DNA of 64,000 nucleotides, from NCBI GenBank assembly GCA_013396755.1, contig VWZF01006906.1, positions 315,709 through 379,708 on the forward strand, given 5' to 3'. Both the position numbers and the translations under genes were made by a program. Within the stretch, counting starts at the first letter, position 1. The number at the start of each line of letters is the position of its first letter. Positions 34,898 to 46,809 of this stretch are shown in pieces. The notes below the pieces were generated by a model that saw only the letters and a list, made by a program, of their open reading frames with translations, had not been told where the DNA came from and made no database searches. This DNA is from Sclerurus mexicanus (lineage: Eukaryota; Chordata; Aves; Passeriformes; Furnariidae).

Positions 34898-37800
34898 CCT
34901 GGGGGATCACCAGTGGCACTAGATAGCTACTGGTGGGTAAAAGAAGTGTGTTAAACTAGGTAAGTAAAATGTACTAAACAGGGTTTTCTGCCACCCTGTA
35001 ATGGTATAGTGAATTATTTATATATTATTTTATTGAAGCTGTAAATGATTAATTATTTTCAGTTTTTAATTTCCAGTATTTTTCATGCATTCAAATATAA
35101 GTACAGCATTTTTGGCACGTTCCCTTTTTTCATGCCATAGTACCTACTACATCCAGCTACAAGTAGTTTCTCACTGATTTCCTTTTTGTCCAGCATTGTT
35201 CTTCATGTGATTTATATTACTGTAAATGTGAACAGACTGAAAAAGGACAATTAAAGAGAGTTGTTTGGCAAACATCCTCTTTTTTCTTTCTGGGTGCTCT
35301 GCAAACAGGAAAAAAGAAAAATGCGTAAAATGTGGCATTTTAGCACCCAGTCCATCTCTTGTTTTTCTGTTTGAGTATCGGTTCCACCTGGAAATCAGAA
35401 TTAGGTATGTGGTACATACCCACATAACACCTCCCAGCTGAGGAGTTCTAAGTACTTAATTAAAGCTTTCAGACACTTGTAAGGCTGTGTGCTGTCTCCT
35501 TTCTAGGTGGCCAGCATGGACAGGAGTGAATAATTTATAGGTCTGTGAGCCATGTCTGTTCATCTGTTTTACTTGGCTGCTAGCTTATATAACTGGTGAA
35601 AGTAAGCCCCCGTTTGTTACTGACTGTTGATCCTGAGAGAAATGTTGCATAATAACAAGAACAAAAAACCAAAAGAAGCCGATCAATTTTAGGTGAAAGA
35701 ACAAAATTGTTAGCAACTGGAGCTTTACAAATTTTATCTAGGTAACTTTTCCCAATTTCTTTCAGTTTCAGTTTGACTTTCAGGCAGATTTCCTTTGAGA
35801 AGGCTTAATAATTCAGTGGCTATCAAGGATACAGGACAGTCAGCCAGCTGATGTTCTTTGAAACCTCACTGTTTGAAGCGTTACACCCCTTCTGTGGGAT
35901 GGCTGTGCTCACAGCATTGCTTGTTCTGTTAGATTTTTAGGAAGGGAGCTGTAGGTTGCCATGGACTTTACTGAGGTAACCCAACATGACTGCAGCCCAC
36001 ACATCCCCGCAGAACTGCCTTCTTCACGATCATCTGCAAGGGTTGTTCTCAGTGGACACACTTACTGGTGAAAGGGCACTATTCAGTGTCTTCCCACACC
36101 CTGGTGACCTCTGGATGCATAAATGTCTCCAGACCGGTAACATCAGCATGAAGAAGTCTCAAGTATGAAGCAGGAGATGTGAAAATGTCTTGCAGTCATA
36201 TCTGTGCCCCAGGGTGTTTCACGCCTAGAGGCTTGCATGAGGCTCTCAGCTGTGAACTGTTCTTGTGCTCAAAGACAAAAACATGGATCTTCACTTGTCT
36301 TTCTAATTACGTGGGATAAAACTGCTTTTTCAGGGTCTTTTCTTTAGTCTCACAAGATATTTACAGGTCACTGACTTCAATGGTAGCCCACAGCATGAAA
36401 GAGACAGCACAGCCAGTTTGAGAACCTTTCTCTCTTCTCACACGTTCTGATCTTTCTTGATGTCAAAGACGATAATTTTCTGATTTATAAAATCAGTTTA
36501 GAGAAAAAAAAGTCTTTTTCAGCATTTCAGGGAGTTAAACATGACAAAGCAAAGGTTTTTTGTTCTTGTTCCATTCACAGGGACAAGGCGCTACTTGGGA
36601 AACCCATAGTTACTGTGATAAATGAAATGTCTACGACAAATTTCAGCCAACCAGTCTTTGTCTTGAGTCTTACAGAAGTGTTCAAAAACTGTAATGTGTT
36701 TGTCTCAATGGCTTAACTTGTAATGTGTCTGTAGTGCAGAAGTCCATCAGTTAAAGAATTTATCATTGCTCAATCCTTTCACGGCTGCATATATTTAAAA
36801 GGATTCAGAATCAAATTTTAAAAGTGAATATGAGTTGACATAAATTCAATGCTAAAATTATTGGAACATAATTCAGCACCTGTAACCTACCCAGTGACTT
36901 CTGTGTGATTGCGTTGCTTCAAGTCGGTAGCGAACAAGTCATTTAAGCACAAAAAGAGCCTTTAAAACAAAATCAATCACCATAATGTATAACCATATGC
37001 TACAGCATTTGGTCTTCCTGCTTATCATCTCCCTTATGAAGGGATCTTCATCTTGTATGGAATTATAAAATGCTCTAACTTTCTATTCCTTCTCTCTAAA
37101 ATAGCAGTGGAATGAGCAATCCAAGTCAGCCCCCACCACAGCAATAAAAATATGCCTGTTAACCACAGGGAGACCTGGACTCTGTTCTGAATGACTATAC
37201 AAGTGATCAAAAGATATGTATTATAGGAATGTACAGTTATGGTGTGGGAAATATTGCTTTTATTCTCTTCAAAGGCTTCAGACAGCTCAGGATAACCAAG
37301 AAAAATCATAGCAGTAAGTCTTATGAGCACACATGAATTTATCATCTGATACTGATTTCCACTGCATGTAAATAAATATATTAATAATTGATTTATTTCA
37401 TCTTTATAAAGAAGCAATCCTGAGGTTTTTTCCTTCTTACTTGGCATAGTAGGAGTAGCTTCAGTCTGTGTTTCTGCCTGCAGCCCATAGCTTTTACTCA
37501 TGAATTCACATCAGTGCATGTTCTCTGCGTTTGATGACCAAGCAAGAAGCAGGTTCTGTTGTGGTAGGTGGGTCCTACCCTGGGAGCTGTGCATCTCCTA
37601 GCTCTGGACAGTGAGCAGGCCAAGGGAATCAGTGCAAAGGAATTGCAAGCAGTGAATCTGCGGTGGGGGAAAAATACCACATTTATTTATTTCTTTTCAA
37701 AATTTGTTTGGAACTCTGTTTGATGATGGAATGGTTGTTGAGATTACAACAAAGCAGAGGGAGGCTGATAAAACCAGAGAAGAGGCAAAGGTAATGAACT

Positions 37801-38675
37801 GGAAAAGAAGGAATTTCAAGGGAACAGGAGGTTAGAGGGGGTCAATGGGGACTGCACCAGGCAGAGAATGGCCAGGGCAAAAATTCTCCACCAGCATCTG
37901 TGCTGCAGCTCCCAGTGGAGTGGCAGCTTCTCCGACTCATCTTGGCTTTGATCTGCCTTGAGTGATGCCTTGCAAGCATTATTTTTGCTCCCTGAGCCCA
38001 CTTGGCTTGGGGGAAAGTAATCTTTTCCCTTCCCCTATGCTCTCAGCAGGAATCAGTTGTTCTTGAATGGAAAGAACTGTGGTTTCACCCAACTTGCTTC
38101 TGCCCCAGCTGCTGAGGACTCCTGACTGTGAGAGCAATGTAGTCCTGGCCTCTCTGGATTAGCCCAGGCTATCTGGAAAACTGCTCTGAAATTTCAGCAC
38201 ATCCCTGTGAGGAACAGGGACTCAAAAGCAGAGTCAAACTCCGAAGTGTTCCCCAACACAAATAACAGCAAGGAGAGGATTCATAACTCAGTTGTAACTC
38301 ATCATCAGAGCAGTGGGATGGAGAACAGGGGGAGGGACTGCCATGGGGTTACTGTAGGGATTTTCCTGCTTGGACTGCTGGTTTCAGAGGAAAAGGGATA
38401 TATACTGTTGCTGAGGAAACAAGTCTCCCAGGGGAAGGTTGGCTTTTCCCTGGTGTGATTTTTTGCTGCCTCATGCTCACTCGAGTCAATTAACCTAAAA
38501 CCTACAATCTATACATGCCATGGCTCTGTACAGTTATTGTATTTTGAATATACTAAGAATTTTATACAGTTGCATGTGGATTTAATCATGAACAGCCCAG
38601 GAACAGATTCAAGTTTATATTCCTCTTTAAATATTTGTATTCATATAATGGAACTTTGCCCATTTTTCTCTGTAG

Positions 38676-38836
38676 GTGCCAGCTTACATAATGACATCAG
38701 TAAATACTTCTGGTTTCATCATTCTCAAGGGGACACGATGACAGTTCAGGATCCAAACCAGATGAATCTCTGTGCTGCTGTTTGGACTGTTGTCTCCTAT
38801 GTAATTGCTGACATGGAGGAGATGTTGCCAAGGTAA
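38676..38836 (+). CDS. CPQ: Carboxypeptidase Q, terminal coding exon
   Basis: The last exon begins after the acceptor at 38,674-38,675 with two bases completing the Gly codon split from the previous exon, then encodes 52 residues and a TAA stop (38,834-38,836). It starts ASLHNDISKYFWFHHSQGDT; the second His of the HHS motif (38,720-38,722) corresponds to the remaining zinc ligand, recalled as His434 in human CPQ. The C-terminus ends VIADMEEMLPR, closely matching the mammalian end, which by memory has one extra Ser. No lesion is seen. With the two upstream exons it supplies all metal- and acid/base-related residues expected in this part of an M28 enzyme; the first His and bridging Asp ligands are encoded upstream of the window. 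Confidence 0.96.
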
Positions 38837-39180
38837 TAAAACAGCAAGAAAGAAGATTTCTGTTCATCGGTAAAGATTGTATGTCCACTAATGCATGTGG
38901 ACTACAGCTGTGGGAAATTCTGCTTTTAACCTTGATTTTGTGCTTTATTATTGTGTCTGTTTTCCTCAAAGCACATGCTATTTTACACATTCCTTTTTCT
39001 TTTGTTGTTTTGATCTCTTCCATTTGTGACTTTCACTTAAAATGTCTTCTTTTAAGTACTTCTTACATTTCAGATGAGATAGGGTGCCTCTCTGATGATG
39101 ATATAATAACTATTTGTATGCACAGTGATCCTGTGCAGCAGGAAAAGTGTACCAAATAAATTTGTTGCATCAGAACCATT
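38837..39180 (+). other. CPQ: CPQ 3' untranslated region
   Basis: Sequence between the CPQ stop codon and the predicted cleavage region. It is T-rich and contains a 92-codon open frame with hydrophobic stretches (38,881-39,159), which I judge to be a chance result of T-richness. The end is set approximately, 15-25 nt after the AATAAA at 39,155. Confidence 0.75.
39155..39160 (+). promoter_or_regulatory. CPQ: Poly(A) signal AATAAA for CPQ
   Basis: Canonical AATAAA about 320 nt after the stop codon. A CA-containing cleavage context (GCATCAGAACCATTG, 39,167-39,181) follows at the usual distance, and a GT/T-rich downstream element (GGTTTTGTTTGTGTCTTTCG, 39,210-39,229) lies beyond. Together these fit a normal vertebrate 3' end. 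Confidence 0.8.
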
Positions 39181-42100
39181 GTTGTATTGAGTAAGTGTAC
39201 ACATTGACTGGTTTTGTTTGTGTCTTTCGTTCTATGCATTGGAATGAAGTGCTATTAACCAAACAGCTCTTTCTTTTTACAGTTTTAAGGTCATACTGTA
39301 GTTTCTAGAAGTTTTCAGGTGATAGGGCAAATTAATCTTGTCTGTTTTGCATGGCAATATATGGTAGAATGGTTAAATAGTAGTCAAAACGATAAAATAA
39401 TCAGGCTTTTAATAGTTTCATTCAGCTCTACTGTTAAATCTTACTAAAGGTTCATGTAAGACTCAGATAAACCAGGACACAGAGGTTAGGAAGCCAACCA
39501 GAGGACTCCCATCTCTCCTGTATTTTTTTCGGGCACCTCCCTGTGGAAAGCCATGTGTGTCCTTTTCTTTCTCATGGAAGACTCGCCATAGTGACAAGCA
39601 GAGAATTTCATATGGCAGTTTCTCTGAAACGCCAGGAAGTTTCAGAAACAGCATCACAATTGTGATTTGTGACCTTCACTACCTGCCAGCTGATATCCAA
39701 CAAAGTGTAAGAGCAGATTTTGATTCAGTCCTGAAGCCATTCCCTGCTGCCCCTTCCTTGCAGGGTTGCTCTCCCCAGCTGGAAGCTGGGTGAGAGGATG
39801 CTGGTGCAGTTTCGTTTTGATGGAGGAATTCATCTGGGAATTCAATTCTTACATACGTTGTTGGTTTAGGGTTTTGGATTTTGGGGTTTTTTTCCCCTAC
39901 TGAGATGAATATTCAGAGGAGTTTCAGGCGTATCTGTGGAGAATATATAACTGGTCTTGGGGAATATTTTAAGATGTATGATTTCTACTCATTTCTTTGT
40001 GACATGATCCTTATTTGGGCTTTTAATTTTACAACAAGCAAACTTACTGATGTGAATAACTGCTGCAATATAATCAACACCAAACAACTAATGTAACAAA
40101 CAACATGGAGTATTAAACCAAATGGCAGGCAGTCCCTGGTGCTGTTAATCAGTTCTGCCACTGAGCAATGGCTGAGTGATGAGCAATTCATTTTGATAGA
40201 ATTCATAATCATGGTATCTGTTTACCACAATAATAACCGTTTTCCATCAAATTTATTAACGATTTCAGTTTTCCTTCCAAATAATTTCAGGAGCATAAAA
40301 GCTGCCTGGAGATATGCTGCTCTATCTTTTTAAAGAAACAATATTGAAATAAAGTTTGCAAAGATTTCATCTGCTTTCCAGACATGATGTTTATGCTTCT
40401 TTTTTCGGTTTGCTTGACAAGAGCATAGTTGGTGACACTCACCACAGACAGATCCTCAGTTGTCTCCAAATCCAGCCTTTTGACCTTCACAGAATATTAC
40501 TGACAGTTTCCTGAACTGCATTTTGTATTGTTTTCCCTCAAGCTGGGTGACTTTGTACATCAGAGATTCAGAAGGGTATTCTGTGAATTTACCTATATTA
40601 TTGCAAATCTTAACCTGTGCTCACTTGGAAATGGTATTTATTTGTGTTTTTCTCCATTGTTTCAAGTCAAATAGAGGATCTCTGGAGTCAAGAATACTCC
40701 TCTGCAGAGGGGAAGAACACTAAGGGTGTGTATGGCACCACAGAACATTCCTCAATGTGCTTGTTGGCTCCTGAGGAAGAAAATTAGCTATTCCCCAGTC
40801 AAAAGCAGCACAACAGACCATAAAAATTAAGACCATGGTGCCCCTGAAGAAAATTTAACCTTGACGTCAACTTCAGATACACAGTTCTACAGAGAAAGCT
40901 TTGCAGAGTGGTTTTCAAAAAAATGTTCAAAAGTCAAAATTACCATCTTATTTTTATAGAAATATTGAAGTTAAAAATAGTTTAGTTCTTAAATTGAAAA
41001 ACAAAGATTTTTTTCATGTAAAACCAGATTGCATTAAAATCAGACATTGTCTCATTGATTCACCTTTTTTTTTCTGATCTGTGTTAGTTCATCTGTTCAT
41101 AGTGCTCTCCTAATAATTTGCCTGTTCAGGTATCTCTCAAAAATTTCCATAAACGAGGACATGCTAGTAAATTTCCTTTCTTTCCCAGTGGGATTTGTCT
41201 GAGCAATAGCTTATCTTTACCCCCTGTTCAGTATAGTAATTATGCTCTTTCGATTGGTGGCCATTAAACATGTATCAGTCGGCCAATTTTCAATTCAAGA
41301 GCACTTCTGAGGCGATCCAGGTAAGCCGACATAACTTTGCTTTCCACTGACATCTTTGAGAATCTTTCTCAGCTTTAATTGAGAAAGTAATAGCTGAGGA
41401 TATTATTTGTGTTACTGTTATTGTAAGGGTCACCTGACATAAATCTGTGCTTTGACAACAGTCTGAGTCCAAGGGATCATTTCCCTCCAATAAACATTTT
41501 CTTTTTTGCCTGTGAACGGAGAGCTGAAAAAAACAGCAGTAGTATTTAAATATGTGTCACAAATTTAAATTTCAAATAATCATTTTCTTCAAGGTATTAC
41601 AAATCTCTTGCATCTGCTGAGAAGAGAGGCCCCTATGTAGCCTTCCTTTCAGCTACAACTCAAAGGTTTCAGACGTAGCTGCAGAGGGACAAGGCCAATA
41701 CATAATTCATTTACCTGACTAGACTACAGCACAAATGCTGATGAAAAGTCTGTTTTCAATACTGCATAATGTAATGTAAGTAATTTTGCCAGCAATAAAA
41801 GAAGAATTGCAGGATAGCTGCTTTTGTCCTTCATTGTACCAAGACATTATTGAAGTTTTACTGTCTCTGAATGATTCAGTTCTATGTGTTCTCACAAGAT
41901 CTTTAGCCTTCTTAAAATAATTAAAAACAAAGTTGAAGCAGTGTTGCTTCTGCTGTTACATTGCAAACATCCTTGACTGTGTATTTAGTTAGTATTCTTC
42001 CCCCATAACCATTTGAGACACTTCCATTTACCATAAGTAAATATCAAACTGATCTTGATATCTATATCTGTCTCATGAAATATACATACCATCTAAATGT

Positions 42101-45100
42101 GCCCAAATGATTAATTTACTGCTGTGTAATCATTAGCATAAAAATCTCATCACTGCACAGGATAGAAATGTTGCCACTAATTGCTGGTTGGAGTGAACAA
42201 TGTTTTCTGCACAGAAGTTAATGATGCATGCATCACAGTCTTGAGTGGGAAAACTCAAGGCTTTCTGGAAGAGAAGCTTTTCCCCCCCTTCTTTCCTGCT
42301 AAATGATCGGACACCCTGATATATATAATAGAAAGGAATATTTTAACTTACAGCATTTGTAATCTTCTGTCTACTGTAAATGCAGGGAAGCACTGTCCAC
42401 GCACACCCTGTAGTCTTTCATGGTCATTACTTCTGGAAACTCCAGCCTTTTTGCATAAAGGTATGGCCAGCTACGGGCCTGTGATTTGTAGTTGCAAGTG
42501 TTTGGTGAGTATGTTGTGCTAGTACTTGATTAAGGTTTTTAGACACCTCTCAATAATCGTGTTTGCCCTTGGAGAAGTGACCTTGGTAACAGTCCTATAT
42601 CCAACTCTCTGTTTAGCTTGCAGTGTTTTCACTTCAGGACAGATCAACATTGCTTGAGTTTATGGAAAGTTTATGTTTTCTGGGGCGTTTTTGATCTTTC
42701 TTTCTCAATGCCTGTGCTGTGGCATGGATGTTAGGAATGATTAACCTGAAAAAATCTGTGTGTTTTGTGTCTGGGGTCTCAGGAACTGCAAGATGCAATT
42801 GAGATGACTCTGAAGAGCAACACATAAGCACATGAGAGAGAGCTCCATTAGGGCCACTACTTGCCATTATCACTGACCTATGCTACTGTCAGGCAGAACT
42901 TTGTGATCCATGTGAAGGGTTTTCATAACTAGTCTTGATTTTCAATAAAACTATATGAAAATCAGGCTTATAGAAAACAAAGAGGGAAGCTCTGGAGAAA
43001 GGACCACAAAAATCTACAAAAAGAGCAAGTTAATACTGAGGCAGGGACTGTGGCTTCAAGTGCCAGTGTTTCACTCTGCTTTGCTCTGTGAGCTGGGGAA
43101 GACTACCTAAACCTACCTCAGTGTCACTGTTAAATGTTGGTAGTGGTGCTTAGTGCTCATGTTTGGTGTAGCCTGATTTAACAACACCGTACTAAAACAC
43201 ATGATGCAGGTAAACTGTAAGTTCATTGCAGAACTGAGATTCAGTTGAAGAAGAGGAATAAGAAGTTAGTGCTTTCTAGCTCCATGAGAATTCCTCGGTA
43301 GAATGTGTCTTTTACTAATTGCTGTTTGAATTTACAATACTTGCACTATTTGCATTTACATTGTCATGACAAACAAAAAGAAATATTCCTCCTTCATTCC
43401 TCCTTCCTGCCTGCCATTTTAAAATAGAATTTAGACTTTAACCGTGTCAGTTTTAAACTAATGGGGCTTTGCATCCAGGAGTGATGTAGGATGATCATGT
43501 GTGCGAAATGGTCACACACAATGCCATCTATATATGTATATCGTGTCACACCTTTGGACCATCGTACACATACTAAGTCTCTTTAACAGAACCACTGGCC
43601 AAACAGTGGGACAGCATGAAAAAAGGGAATAGGCCGAATGGTTTCCCAACAGCCATGCAGCCAGTCAGTCCTAAAGTTAAGTTTAGTTTAATTCCTACCT
43701 CAGCCAAACTGTGCAACTTTCTTTTTATGTCACTGAGATAATTTTGAAGCTGACGTATAAATTTTTGTGCAAAAATGACATTTTTGGCTGAGCATATGCA
43801 ACATATGTGGACTGAACCTTTGGGAAAGTCTTTGAAACTGTGATTTCACTGAGCTTCTTTGTGACTCATGTTATAATCTCTGGAATACTTTGGCTTCACT
43901 TTTGTGAATATAATTATTCAATATGTTACTTATCCTAAATTGTCTATATAGTTTGCTTTTTCTGGAGATGATATGTCAGTGATACAGCTGCAGAGAATTA
44001 ATATCATTGCCTGTGCTTAAAAACAAATTTCCCAGTTCTTTTTCACTTCATCATTTCTTATTTCGCTTTAAATTTCTGTCACTGGGACAGAAAGATATCA
44101 CAAATTTTAATATGACACACAATGCAGAGGCTAGTGATTTTTCAAAAGCAGATAACAAAATATCCATATTTTTTAATAGAAGTGTCGTGCTGTTCTTTCC
44201 GTGGCTATTATCAAGCTTTAGCTCATCAGTAAGATGAGTTTAATAAAAGGAATTTCTAGAAAGTGAGTCATGAGACATTTAACCATGAAAAGTTAAATGT
44301 TGATGCTCTACCCCTCCAAATTGTTCATGGTAGAAGCAGAGAAAGCTATAAATATCCACGAGAAAATGCCTACATCTCTTCATCAGTGATTCCCAGTGCT
44401 GAGTTCTGTGTAGAAGTTATTTTAAGCCTTTAGAATGTAGCCTGAACCCTCAACATGGAATGTTGAGAAGCAAATACACATTAGTTGTTGCGAATTCCTG
44501 TATTCCTTTTTTGTAAACAGGATACAGCTCTACTGGAAATTCAGCTTAGCTTTGGTATTGCTGTCCTTCCAAGCAGGAGTCCCTTCTGGCTATATGGCAA
44601 ACCTATTGAAAGGATAAGTATGAGCCGTAGAAAAAAATTATTTAAAAATGTGGTCTTGTTACATCTTTCTAAAATGATGAAAGTATGAGTTTTTTTTAAT
44701 GCACAAACACCTTTAGTTTGTTGCATAGCTGAGCTTACGTTTTGACATGTGCAGTTGTTGGAACCTCTTTTCATTCCTCTCATAAACAGTAGTGTCTTCA
44801 TAGGTATGAGAAGAAAATAACTCAGTAAGCTCTGCAGAAGTACCACATGTATTAAACAACAACCTATCTAATTTACAAAAATTGAATCCATTTATCAGCA
44901 GGAACTAACTTTTAGATATGAGGGAATGATTACTTTCCAAGTTGGTAGAAGGAAACAGATGTGATAGAGGGAAGTATAGACTTTTACTTTCAATTCAGCA
45001 AAATCTCATTTCAGGTGTTTCATATAGTGTGTTTGCTTGAACGCAAAAGAGAAATTAGAGACAATGTACATAACTTTTCTTGTTGAGTAAAATCCCAACA

Positions 45101-45339
45101 GTGCTTGCTGGCATCAGTAGAGACTGTTCTGCCAGAGACTCTCTGGTTAGTGGGTTGTCCATCCCCTATGCATTTGATAACACGCTGGGTGTGCTGTGTT
45201 CTCAGAATTATGTATGCTTGAATTTATGGGGTGAGGACCAGAATCACTTAATGGGAATGTTGTGCAAGAAGTGTGTGACGCAGCTGTTCTTGACACCGTG
45301 TCTTCATATGACAAATAAATAGTAAACCAGCTCTTGGTA

Positions 45340-45358
45340 GCTCACCCACGCGGTGAGC
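45340..45358. repeat. Perfect 7-bp stem hairpin
   Basis: GCTCACC (45,340-45,346), loop CACGC, GGTGAGC (45,352-45,358). Short perfect inverted repeat with a CpG-containing loop; no T-run or other feature gives it a function. Confidence 0.7.
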
Positions 45359-46760
45359 CCGAGTGGTTGCTCTGTTGTTCTGTGAAAAGTATGATCACTC
45401 CAGGCTTCACCTAGAGGAAAGAGAGTGGAAGATCACTGGCCAGAGTCCAGGTGTTTGATTGACCTCTTTCTATGCAATGAATGTAGGATTTCTGCAGAAA
45501 TCTTTCTGGGTACAGAGGTCTTTTGCATCCATGCTCCCATAGAACTAGAATGAGAGGAGAGTTTTCATGCTTGGTGACCGTAGGGAGGTGAATATTTCTT
45601 TTTGCCTTCCAAATACTAGAAGTTCAGGAAGAGCTTGGGGCCAAACCTTTTCCCCCCCTCCCAAATAGGTTGAATTATAGTTCAAACTGCAGTACTTGTG
45701 TATCTTTTAGACTTGGATTTGCAATATATAACATTTTCATCACACTGTAAAATCACCGAAGTCTAATACTTGTCATGTTCCGTATCTCTGCATTTCAGAG
45801 CTGTGTCTAAACAAGCAGGAGCAGTAATGGCTGTCGGTGGAGTGCTTGACAATATCTTCAAAGCAGAAAAGCTGAGTAAACATTTGCTGTGTGTGCTCTA
45901 TTAGGTGTCAACAAAAATTTCATTCCTCCCTCCCTCATCTGTGAAGTGATGGATGGGGAAAAGTTCAGTGCTCTGTGATTCTGCAACAGTTAGGCTTAGA
46001 GTTGCTGTGACAATGCTTCTAAATCGGTTGGAGGTGTCAGATTATATGAGACATCAGAATTTGACAAACTTCAGGGAAGTCTCCAATGTAGCAATGTTGT
46101 TTATTGTGCAGTGTTTATTCGCACGGTAGCGAGTGATCCTTTCAAACAGAAGTGTAAGTGGTTTGCAGTATTTGCAGAAACATTTTGCTGACAGCCTAAA
46201 GCTTTGGAAGACTGCTGTTACTTTATTGTTGTAAACTAACAAAAATGAAATTGATACCTGGGGTTTTTTTTAACTTACCCCTTTTAGATTCCTCTGTGTA
46301 AAAAACCCCATCCGCCCAGTTTAAAATAACCGTAGAAAGAGCTCTCAGAGTTCCTTGGATTTACATGCCTTAAAATATGAAGAAACAAAGACTGAAGTTT
46401 CGCATAAGCATTGGTCGACTCAGTAGGAATTTCTTCAAAAATATTTGCAGATGTGGGCAGATGGTATTAGGGTGTTCTGCACTGTAACAGAGAAAGCAGT
46501 TACATTAGACACTTTCTTTTTCCCAAACTTATCCTGATTTTGACAAAAATCCTCCTGTTGCCATTAATCTCAAACATTCTAACAAGCTCTAACTTTACTA
46601 CCATGCTGTAAAAGTTTACTTTATGGCCACTTTTTTTTCCTCCCTTTGAATAAGCTCAGTCTAGTGGTTTTAACTTAAGACAATAAACCAGGAACTCCCA
46701 AGTTCTAATTCTGTCTCTCGCTGGGTGGTCTTGGCACACCCTAAAGGTATGCTTTCTGTG

Positions 46761-46809
46761 CAGACTTAATTTGTTAAAAAACAAACAAACAAACAAACAA
46801 AAAAGTCTG
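46761..46809. repeat. (CAAA)n microsatellite inside a short inverted repeat
   Basis: About six CAAA/AAAC units (46,776-46,804) flanked by CAGACTT (46,761-46,767) and its exact complement AAGTCTG (46,803-46,809). TTTGTT on the left also pairs with the AACAAA on the right, so the whole block could fold into an imperfect hairpin. Confidence 0.85.

Larger units (their letters stand above)
10919..38675 (+). other. CPQ: Last CPQ intron, about 27.7 kb
   Basis: A single long intron from GTGAGC at 10,919 to the pyrimidine-rich TTTTTCTCTGTAG acceptor at 38,675. It contains the four clear CR1 pieces listed separately, telomere-like patches, short tandem repeats and otherwise AT-rich unique DNA. I see nothing recognisable in 14,100-20,640, in 21,870-26,730, in 29,560-34,720 (apart from a doubtful LINE scrap near 31.1 kb), or in 34,900-38,675. 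No nested gene or RNA gene was recognised. Confidence 0.85.

Noticed and set aside
37034..37501. 155-codon minus-strand frame with a hydrophobic stretch
   Set aside because: Lies in the CPQ last intron, shows no recognisable domain, and the composition is typical of chance translation of AT-rich DNA.
38537..38836. A 99-codon stand-alone gene
   Set aside because: Only the part from 38,676 onward is the CPQ terminal exon; the upstream portion is intron lying before the acceptor.
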